This document shows, one piece after another, positions 56,719-64,000 of a stretch of 64,000 bases of DNA. Source of the stretch: Scilla litardierei (taxonomy: Eukaryota > Streptophyta > Magnoliopsida > Asparagales > Asparagaceae); assembly GCA_030789695.1 (NCBI GenBank), contig CM061139.1:5533878-5597877 (forward strand), written 5' to 3'. Every line of letters begins with the position of its first letter. Positions within the stretch are counted from its first letter, which is position 1. The translations under genes were made by a program, and so were the position numbers. The notes under the pieces were generated by a model. That model did not search any database, was not told the DNA's origin, and worked only from the letters and a program-made list of their open reading frames with translations.

Positions 56719-57679
56719 TTCTCCCCCTTTTTGGTGATGACAAACCAACATAAATAATAATAAAAAATAATGATTCAAATGTAAAATACTTACTCCCCCT
56801 GCATTGATGACACGTTAATTCCAAAATGAATATATATGAATTGCATCAATCAGACTAGTAAGATAAATAAAGAGAATTGATTTTTGAAATATCGGATTTT
56901 GAAAATCCTTATATATATCTTTACTCCCCCTGAATCTAACATATCAAACTAGATTCGTGGAAATTGAGTTAAATTTTCATTTGCCCTATTTATTATCATT
57001 ATCTCTCCCCCTTTGGCATTATCCCAAAAATGGGGGGCATACAACGACAACAACTAGGAAATGGAAAATCCAACATCAGGAGTCGTAGACAATGACGATG
57101 GACCTAATTGACACCAAGGGAAAAGTGTTGAAATCAAATCAAGGTGTGCCAAATTGTCCATTATCAAAAAGCAATAATTAAAATCATCAAAAAAAATACC
57201 AAATATTTATTCATTTATTGAATAATGAAACATACTCTCCAATATTCAATATTCTTGGTTAAATTTGTGCATGGAAAACAATTCTATTCAATTATAGAAA
57301 TAATATCTATTTAAACAAGTTTTTTTTAAGCGTCGAGCGAAGATTTCACATATCATATGCATTGAACAAATAGTAAAAGTGCACGACGAATAAAATAAGG
57401 AGAACATCGATGTATATATATATAAAAACATCATGAGTACATCCAAAAAGATATCACATCGAGTACATCAAAATACAGACGACCATGGATATCAACCAGA
57501 AATGTAAATACATCATACATCAACTAACCATCAGCATCATCCAAAGTACATCAAAATACAACACCGACATCCATATAATCAAAATACATCAAGATAACCC
57601 TCAAACTCCATCCTAACCCAAAATACTCTCAATAAGATGCATCATCCAATGAGCAGTGGAGAGTCCTCGAAACAGACGA
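56719..57679 (-). other. E10 3' noncoding region with polypurine tracts
   Basis: The LTR-proximal tract is at 56719-56732; further GGGGGAG tracts (minus) occur at about 56795, 56932 and 57005. No gene. Confidence 0.65.
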
Positions 57680-59410
57680 TCACGAGGGAGTGGCTGGATC
57701 TGCAGTCTCCGTGGGTCCAGTCGACGGAGTGGACTCAGGCTCTGCAGGGAGGAGAGGCGTGTCAACAGACGGGATCGTCGGGGCAGGTGTGGAGACATCG
57801 ACGGTAGGCTCAACGGCTGGGGTCTCAACAGGAGTATCAACAGTCAAAACAGGAGCAAGCTCGTCAACAGGAGCAGCAGCAGCCTCAGAAGTCTGAACTA
57901 CTGGTGCAGAAGTCTCTGGAGCACCAGAAGTGGTGCCATCTCCAGGAGCAGATGTGGTAGCAGCAGCAGCAGTGGCCTCATCACCACGAGAAAGGGAGGT
58001 GACCAGCTCATCAAACTCCTCATCGTCCATCTCCTCGTCCTCAGAAACAGGAGGAGGAAGCTGGACGCCCATCAAGCTAGCCATACGGCAGACGACCTCC
58101 TCGGTACGAGCCAAACGCGACTCGTGCCGATGAAGTAAGCGTACGACATCATCTAATGTGGCAGAGGGAGTGGGGGCTGCAGCAGCTGAAGGAGGAGGGA
58201 CAGAAGCAGCTGAGGGAGTGGCCTGAGATGCAGAAGGTGTCGACCGCTGCACGTGATGGAGTGCCGCAAGAGATTTCGTAACGGCCGTCACGTTCAGAGG
58301 AGGACCAAGGGGACGCTCATCATCAGGGGGCAAGGGGACACCGAATCGATGGAAAACCAGAGTCAACAGACATGGATATGGGATATGCGCAGATTTAGTG
58401 GTCTTGCGTATACACTCGAAAGAGTCCATCTTATCAAGTATAATGCGAGCCCAATTAATCTCGCTACCCATAAACAGAGCGTATATCAATTTCAAAAACG
58501 GCTGAGATGGAAGAGATGAAGATCCATACTTGGGAAGAAGGCATGATTTTAAGATCAGGTTAATCACCCAAGCATTCGGCTTGAATGATTTCGAAGGGAC
58601 ACCAATGAATGCGGGGGGGGGGATAACCTGGAAAATCTCACCTAGGGTAGGCTGATCGAGGGAGGAGATATCGTCAACTGAGATGTCAGAAGGGAGGAGG
58701 CCACACGACGAGCAACCTATCAGCTCCCCCAAGATCTCTGCCGTGAGGACTATAGGAGTCCCCAAAACAGAAGTCTCGATGGAGTGAGACTCATCGTACT
58801 GGCCCCGGACACGATTGGCATAAAATAGCTTGACCAGGCGAGGATAGGGTCTAGGGTTCGCCTTAGGGTCATAGCGAAGGTAGTCCAATAGGCCACTATA
58901 CGAGAGAAGATCGGCAAGGCCAAGAAAATCAGAAAACTGAACGTAATGCTCTAACAGCAGTGGGCAGTGCTCTATACGGTTGTACGCTGCGAGACACTGA
59001 GGGTCGTCACGGCACAACGATATATCGACACCGCCGACTGGCATAGGAGCTTTACCCTTAGCCTTACGTGTCTTCGGAGGAGGTGGAGGTGGAGGAGGAG
59101 GTGGTGGTGGAGTGGGTGCCTTCTCGGGATGTTCAGGAGTGTATTCCTCATCGGAGTTATCCTCGGAATCACTACATGAACTCTCACCGGGAGGAGTAGG
59201 TGCACGGAACTTTTTAGGCTTTGGCTTGGGCTTGGACGATTGGCCGGTAGGTTTAGGCTTAGATGTCCTCTTCCTCTTCAACGGAGTCGAAGACGAAGAG
59301 GGGGGACGTGTGGTCTTAGCCCTACGCTTGGGAGGGGTCGAAGCGGTCCCGGTCTCTACGGTCATGGGGGATGCCCCAGAGGATGTAATCGGGAGTCTCG
59401 TTCGTGCCAT
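57680..59410 (-). CDS. E10 third ORF, intact, function unknown
   Basis: 576 codons from ATG 59408-59410, minus strand, with no internal stop. Residues 1-96 are basic and Ser/Pro/Lys-rich (KRKRTSKPKP, possible nuclear signal), then an acidic patch (78-90) and a 13-residue proline run near 100-112. Residues about 127-375 form a globular region with RLVKLFYANRVRGQ and TPIVLTAEILGELIGC. This resembles a domain seen in many plant retroelement ORFs and annotated in Pfam as a putative plant transposon protein; I recall this from family knowledge and did not search. Residues about 425-458 could be a coiled coil, followed by an acidic SEDEEMDDEEFDE and a Thr/Pro/Ala-rich tail. It lies downstream of pol with its own upstream palindrome array and a possible 5'-UTR intron. 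No membrane segment, so env-like is only positional. Confidence 0.75.
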   Translation of the reverse strand: MARTRLPITSSGASPMTVETGTASTPPKRRAKTTRPPSSSSTPLKRKRTSKPKPTGQSSKPKPKPKKFRAPTPPGESSCSDSEDNSDEEYTPEHPEKAPTPPPPPPPPPPPPKTRKAKGKAPMPVGGVDISLCRDDPQCLAAYNRIEHCPLLLEHYVQFSDFLGLADLLSYSGLLDYLRYDPKANPRPYPRLVKLFYANRVRGQYDESHSIETSVLGTPIVLTAEILGELIGCSSCGLLPSDISVDDISSLDQPTLGEIFQVIPPPAFIGVPSKSFKPNAWVINLILKSCLLPKYGSSSLPSQPFLKLIYALFMGSEINWARIILDKMDSFECIRKTTKSAHIPYPCLLTLVFHRFGVPLPPDDERPLGPPLNVTAVTKSLAALHHVQRSTPSASQATPSAASVPPPSAAAAPTPSATLDDVVRLLHRHESRLARTEEVVCRMASLMGVQLPPPVSEDEEMDDEEFDELVTSLSRGDEATAAAATTSAPGDGTTSGAPETSAPVVQTSEAAAAPVDELAPVLTVDTPVETPAVEPTVDVSTPAPTIPSVDTPLLPAEPESTPSTGPTETADPATPS

Positions 59411-59699
59411 GATCTTGGCACAACGAGTTCAACCAAAAGACGGGATAGGTTCAAACACCCTAGCTCAAACCCTAGAATCCTACAACAAGCCCTAATAGAG
59501 AAAAACAGAAACCCTAGAACCTAGATGAGATCTAAATCAAACCCTAAAGATTCAAAACATAGATCAAGGAAGGGGGTTATACCTAGGAGAGAGGGCGACG
59601 GCGACGGACGGCGGGGATGGCCGGAAAATTGGCCGGAGAGACGTTGGAAGTCGAAAGGTCTCGAGAGGGTTTAGGGGTTTTTCGGGCTGGAGCTGAGAA
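59411..59699 (-). other. E10 leader of third ORF
   Basis: Minus strand: C-rich, CCG-repeat 5'-UTR-like sequence, a splice donor-like CTAGGTATAA (about 59580) and repeated CTAGGGTTT before the ATG, suggesting a 5'-UTR intron. No clear TATA box found. Confidence 0.4.
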
Positions 59700-60110
59700 G
59701 AATACCGACTAAAACCAAAGATAGTCAGATAGAAGTGAAGTAAGTCGGTCGAGAATGTAAAAAGACGCGTTTGCCCTAACCCACTTAGTCGGTCACAGTT
59801 CAAGCACTGACTGACTAGATTACGATCTAGTCGGTCGGTCAATGAGCTTGAACCGACTAAGTCGAAACAGAGGCAAACAGAAATTTTTAGGGCTAGAGTT
59901 AGTCGGTCGCAGTATACTCACTGACCGACTAGTTTTCAATCTAGTCGGTCGGTAAGTGTACTATGACCGACTAAAAGAAGTAAATGACATGAGACAGTTA
60001 AAAGCTTGAACTAGTCGATCTGAGTTCACTAGCTGACCGACTTGATGAGCATCTAGTCGGTTGACTATTGAACTGAAACCGACTAGAAGAGTCCAAAAGT
60101 TGATAAATGA
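59700..60110 (-). repeat. Internal ACCGACTAGTCGGT palindrome array of E10
   Basis: About ten half or full sites (ACCGACTA / TAGTCGGT), many in inverted pairs (59811-59840, 59921-59950, 60036-60062). It is the same motif as the E10 LTR array and lies between pol and the third ORF. Confidence 0.8.
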
Positions 60111-60329
60111 GTTCTCTTCAAAAACCACTTGGATGAAACATCTTAACACTCTCATTAGTCATCTAAACTACCCCATAAAACATCGAAATCTTAAATACGA
60201 CATTCAAATAAGAATTCGAGCAAAAATTCAATCATATCACATAAAATCCCCAAAAATTCAATTAATCTAGCATGAACGAAATATCGCGAAATATAAAAGC
60301 ATGCAAGATAATTGAATGAAATATGAATT
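60111..60329 (-). other. E10 spacer after pol
   Basis: AT-rich; nothing recognisable. Confidence 0.5.
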
Positions 60330-63300
60330 CTATATCTCGGATTCACCCATAATCCCCAATTCTCGACGCAACCGCACAAAGGAGTCCTCCTTTAGGGGTT
60401 TCGTGAAAATATCGGCGATTTGCTTTTGGGTTTCAACGTACACTAATATGATGTCCTTTTTAGCAACATGATCATCTAAAAAGTGGTGTCGGACATCTAT
60501 GTGTTTAGATCGGGAATGGTGCACCGGATTCTTTGAAAGACAAATAGCACTTTGGTTATCCACCATGATAGGGCTAGTATCACAATGAATACTAAAATCC
60601 TTCAGTGTGTGTCTCATCCAAAGAACCTGGGCACAAGCGGCACCGGCGGCAATGTATTCCGCATCGGTGGTTGAAAGTGATACCGAATTTTGCTTCTTGG
60701 AAAACCAAGAGACAAGAGAATTTCCTAGAAAATGGCAAGTGCCACTAGTACTTTTCCTGTCGGATTTGCATCCCGCATAATCAGCGTCACTATATGAGAC
60801 TAACTCATATGTGCTAGATTTCGGATAAAGTAATCCAAAATCTAAAGTGTAACTTAGATAGCGAAAAATACGTTTAACCGCTACTAAGTGAGAATCCTTA
60901 GGTTGAGACTGATAACGAGCACAAATACACACGGCAAACATAATATCGGGCCTACTTGCGGTAAGATAAAGTAAACTACCTATCATACCTCGATATAGAC
61001 GAATGTCTACATCTTTTCCGCCCGTATCTTTATCAAGATGCGTTGTAGTGCTCATAGGAGTCTTTTTCCCGGAGGCATTCTCCATTCCAAATCGCTTTAG
61101 CAACTCCACCGTGTATTTCGTTTGGTGGATGAAGATTGCATCGTTCAATTGGCGAATTTGGAGACCTAAGAAATATTTGAGTTCGCCCATGTGGCTCATC
61201 TCAAATTGTTCCTTCATAACATTAGAAAACTCTTCGCAAAGAGTGAAGTTAGTAGCACCGAAAATGATATCATCAACATAAATTTGAACTAATAAAATAT
61301 CATTATTCACATGCTTAACAAAAAGTGTAGAATCGGCTTCGCCCATTTTAAAATTCAAATCCAAAAGAAAATTCTTTAGGCGATCATACCAAGCTCGAGG
61401 AGCTTGTCTCAAACCATAAAGAGCTTTCTTTAGTTTAAAAACATGATTTGGAAATTTTTCGTTTATGAAGCCCGGAGGTTGAGAAACGTAAACTTCCTCA
61501 ACAACATCTCCGTTTAAAAATGCACTTTTAACATCCATTTGAAATAACTTAAAATTTTTATGGCATACATAAGACAATAATAGTCTAATTGATTCTAATC
61601 TAGCTACCGGAGCGAAGGATTCTTCGAAATCGATACCTTCCTCTTGGCGATAGCCTTGAGCAACTAACTGAGCTTTGTTCCGGACGACGACTTGGTTTTC
61701 GTCGGTTTTGTTCTTGAAGATCCACTTTGTCCCTATGACGGTGTGGTTCTTCGATGGCAAAGGAACAAGCTCCCATACCTCATTCCTCTCGAATTGAATG
61801 TGTTCCACCTCCATGGCAAGGATCCAAGCACTATCTTCGCACGCTTCAACTATATTCTTTGGCTCTATCGATGATGCAAAGGCACAATTGGCGAAGCGGT
61901 GGACTTGCGATCTCGTCTTGACACTATCATGAATATTGCCAATGACTTGCTCATGAGGATGGTCACGAACGGTATGAAGTCGCTTGGGAATACCTTGATC
62001 ACTAGGAACATTCTCAACAACTTCATTAGTCGGGTTAGTATCAATAGAATCAATTGAGTCAATAGACTTAGAATTTCCAAACGAATCACATAAAACATCC
62101 ATAGAGTGATCATCATTTGAAATTCTAGGAGTAGTAAAATTCTCATTAAAAGAGATATGAAGTGATTCCTCGATCGTAGAGGATCTTTTGTTGTATATCC
62201 GGTAGGCTTTGCTACGTGAGGAATACCCAACAAATATCCCCTCATCCGATCTCGGATCAAACTTGTCCAAATTATCATATGTGTTTTTAATAAAACATTT
62301 TGCGCCGAAAACACGAAAATGTTTAACTTGAGGCAATCTACCAAACAACAATTCATAGCAAGTTTGTTTGGTGCCGGGCCTCAAAAGTATTCTATTAAAC
62401 ACATAGTAAGCGGTGTGTACCGCTTCCGCCCAAAATTGATAACCAAGTTGACTATCTTCGAGCATAGTACGAGCACACTCCACAAGCGTTCTATTCTTCC
62501 TCTCAACAACACCATTTTGAGGAGGTGCGCGAGGGAAAGAAAACGTGTGAGTAATTCCAAGATCATCACAAAAATTTGAGAAAGACTCATTCTCAAATTC
62601 ACCCCCATGATCACTACGAATAGTGACAATGGTGGTTCCGATGAGATTTTGTACTTTCTTCACAAATATTGTGAAGTTTTCAAAAGCTTCATTTTTATTA
62701 CATAAGAAAAATACCCATGTAAATCTTGAATAATCATCAACGATGACTAGTCCATATCTTGCATTTCCTAAGGAAGCAACTCTAGTTGGCCCAAATAAAT
62801 CTAGATGTAATAGCTCTAGTGGCCGTTTAGTAGAAATGCTTTTCTTAGGTTTAAATGAAGATTTAGGAAGCTTGCCACGTTGACAAGAATCGCAAAAACT
62901 TTTCTTTTCAAAAACGAGCTTCGGAAAACCTTTAATGGAATTTAATTTTGAAAGCTTATAAAGTGTTCCAAAGTTCACATGTCCAAAGCGTCGATGCCAT
63001 AAGTGTTGTTCACTTGTGTTGGCAACGAGACATTGTTCATATGACTTAGGAAAATCCAAAATATAAATATCTTTATGGCGTGTGCCGGAAAATAATAATT
63101 TATTATTATCATTTGAAATATGACATAATCCTTTCGCAAAGCTAACTTTGTAACCTTTGTCACAAAGTTGGCTTATTGAAATAAGATTATGATTTAAACC
63201 ATTAACTAGATAAACATCACTAATTAAAGGTTTAGACGGGTTACCCACTTTACCAACACCGACGATGGTTCCGCTCTCGTTGCCTCCAAATACGACGCGA

Positions 63301-63353
63301 TTTCCATTTGTAATGGGAACCACTCCGGAGAGCAATTGATCGTCACCCGTCAT
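60330..63353 (-). CDS. pol: E10 pol: integrase, reverse transcriptase, RNase H
   Basis: 1007 codons from the ATG in HMTGD; the frame is open back to 63447, where [10 protein letters not shown] precedes it, so the true product starts upstream. Integrase: zinc motif H120, H125, C154, C157; catalytic D185, D248 and E284 (D,D35E spacing). Reverse transcriptase: [26 protein letters not shown] and YVDD at 692-695. RNase H: SDADYAG near 855, TTDAEYIA and [14 protein letters not shown]. Stop TAG 60330-60332. No damage seen, so E10 may encode working enzymes, though the gag-pol junction upstream contains stops. Sirevirus-like by its gag, long LTR, repeated purine tracts and third ORF. Confidence 0.92.
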   Translation of the reverse strand: MTGDDQLLSGVVPITNGNRVVFGGNESGTIVGVGKVGNPSKPLISDVYLVNGLNHNLISISQLCDKGYKVSFAKGLCHISNDNNKLLFSGTRHKDIYILDFPKSYEQCLVANTSEQHLWHRRFGHVNFGTLYKLSKLNSIKGFPKLVFEKKSFCDSCQRGKLPKSSFKPKKSISTKRPLELLHLDLFGPTRVASLGNARYGLVIVDDYSRFTWVFFLCNKNEAFENFTIFVKKVQNLIGTTIVTIRSDHGGEFENESFSNFCDDLGITHTFSFPRAPPQNGVVERKNRTLVECARTMLEDSQLGYQFWAEAVHTAYYVFNRILLRPGTKQTCYELLFGRLPQVKHFRVFGAKCFIKNTYDNLDKFDPRSDEGIFVGYSSRSKAYRIYNKRSSTIEESLHISFNENFTTPRISNDDHSMDVLCDSFGNSKSIDSIDSIDTNPTNEVVENVPSDQGIPKRLHTVRDHPHEQVIGNIHDSVKTRSQVHRFANCAFASSIEPKNIVEACEDSAWILAMEVEHIQFERNEVWELVPLPSKNHTVIGTKWIFKNKTDENQVVVRNKAQLVAQGYRQEEGIDFEESFAPVARLESIRLLLSYVCHKNFKLFQMDVKSAFLNGDVVEEVYVSQPPGFINEKFPNHVFKLKKALYGLRQAPRAWYDRLKNFLLDLNFKMGEADSTLFVKHVNNDILLVQIYVDDIIFGATNFTLCEEFSNVMKEQFEMSHMGELKYFLGLQIRQLNDAIFIHQTKYTVELLKRFGMENASGKKTPMSTTTHLDKDTGGKDVDIRLYRGMIGSLLYLTASRPDIMFAVCICARYQSQPKDSHLVAVKRIFRYLSYTLDFGLLYPKSSTYELVSYSDADYAGCKSDRKSTSGTCHFLGNSLVSWFSKKQNSVSLSTTDAEYIAAGAACAQVLWMRHTLKDFSIHCDTSPIMVDNQSAICLSKNPVHHSRSKHIDVRHHFLDDHVAKKDIILVYVETQKQIADIFTKPLKEDSFVRLRRELGIMGESEI

Positions 63354-63447
63354 GTGTTTGGAGCACCCGCTATCGAGTATCCAATTCCCTTTGGAGCTAA
63401 ATTTAAATTTGTTGCTCCTTTTCTTTTTCTTTTCCTTGAGTACCTAA

Positions 63448-63497
63448 AGATAGAAAATTTCATATCATGGTACCCAAGGTCAATGGGTCCTCAACGG
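63448..63497 (-). other. E10 gag-pol junction with in-frame stops
   Basis: Gag and pol are in the same minus-strand frame, separated by TAA (63498-63500), two TGA and a TAG (63448-63450). In another frame the expected linker EDPLTLGT can be read, so small indels have shifted this junction, or expression needs a recoding step. Confidence 0.5.
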
Positions 63498-64000
63498 TTA
63501 GACCTTTGGAAGCCAAGTCCAATTGGACTTAGACTTCCCCACATAATTTCTACTATGCACAACATCCGAAAAATAAGCATTCATATACACTTGTTTTTCA
63601 TCCATGCTTGTGTCCTTTGGGCTCCAAATAGTGAAAATTTTGGGAGCCATCATCCTATTGGGTGCATGCATGCGACGTTGATTTCTACGTGATGCATGTT
63701 GTGGATAGGCATACGGAACATGATGGAATAGTGCACGGCGAGAATTATTCATATGATGAGGTGTGTGAACATATGCATGTGTGGGAACACGTGCGTGAGG
63801 GTGTCTCACATGGTGTGCACGTGCCCGAGAATGTGTTGCATAAAAATCATCATATGTGTAAGACGGTGGAGTAGGACGTGTGTTCCTACGTGACATGGTA
63901 TTGGTGTACATATAAGCATGCCCCTTCTTTGGAGGTCCACCCAAAGTGGGTTTCTTTCCAAAAGAGGGTGTGGACGAGGTGGAAGCACCATTGGTAGATG
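63498..64000 (-). CDS. gag: E10 gag, C-terminal part (runs off the window)
   Basis: Minus-strand frame open from the right edge to TAA 63498-63500. It is His/Tyr/Arg-rich (SRARAHHVRHPHARVPTHAY, MHAPNRMM) and ends SNWTWLPKV, close to the WVPK ending usual in Sirevirus Gag. Capsid and zinc-knuckle parts lie beyond the window. Confidence 0.6.
   Translation of the reverse strand, partial: STNGASTSSTPSFGKKPTLGGPPKKGHAYMYTNTMSRRNTRPTPPSYTYDDFYATHSRARAHHVRHPHARVPTHAYVHTPHHMNNSRRALFHHVPYAYPQHASRRNQRRMHAPNRMMAPKIFTIWSPKDTSMDEKQVYMNAYFSDVVHSRNYVGKSKSNWTWLPKV

Noticed and set aside
63448..63500. A 30-bp intron (GTACC...TTTAG) joining E10 gag to pol
   Set aside because: Far below the minimum size of plant introns; small indels or recoding are more plausible.

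Overview
The window is a block of nested LTR retrotransposons from a flowering plant. I base this on plant-type Copia (Sirevirus-like), Athila-like Gypsy and Tekay-like chromovirus Gypsy coding regions, long LTRs of 1-3 kb, and initiator-Met and Asp tRNA primer sites. I found no host gene, tRNA, rRNA or organellar sequence. The species cannot be told from sequence alone. I use these names: E1, minus Copia, LTR 704-1309; E2, old plus Copia, 1310-7556 resuming 16735-17836; E3, plus Athila-like Gypsy, 7557-16734, inside the E2 3' LTR; E4, plus Copia, 18280-27902, inside an E5 LTR; E5, plus Copia remnants, about 18210-30485 and 39070-39846; E6, minus Tekay-like Gypsy, 30486-39069; E7, minus Copia LTR, 40253-41363; E8, plus LARD-like Gypsy derivative, 41425-48067; E9, minus Athila-like Gypsy, 48068-53243; E10, minus Sirevirus-like Copia, 54964 to the right edge, joined to an inverted LTR at 53244-54963.

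Layout by nesting. E1 entered the pol of E2, and E3 later split the E2 3' LTR (target duplication ACTCA at 7552 and 16735). E4 split the E5 LTR (target duplication ATTCT at 18275 and 27903). E6 lies between two truncated E5 pieces. E8 follows the end of E7, E9 interrupts the 3' LTR of E8, and the E10 complex interrupts the env-like gene of E9. E4 is youngest: its LTRs differ, by eye, by one base and one A-run length. E3 is also young (about ten substitutions and two indels). E2, E5 and E6 are decayed.

Coding content. E10 has a 1007-codon pol with all catalytic residues I checked, plus an intact 576-codon third ORF downstream of pol. E4 has intact gag, but pol carries one frameshift and an in-frame UAG separates gag from pol. 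E3 keeps gag, protease and a short env-like ORF but has lost reverse transcriptase, RNase H and integrase, so it needs helper enzymes. E8 has no coding region between its LTRs.

Most unusual signals: (1) In the E9 LTR leader, four hairpins share one identical 14-nt loop while their stems differ in sequence and still pair. (2) Three unrelated elements (E2, E3, E10) carry an array of short palindromes in the LTR and a second array of the same element-specific palindrome inside the element, just upstream of the 3' ORF. (3) Two E10-family LTRs form a 1.7-kb inverted repeat around a 32-nt spacer. (4) Both Athila-like elements carry a long imperfect foldback with a purine-rich centre between the env-like ORF and the polypurine tract.
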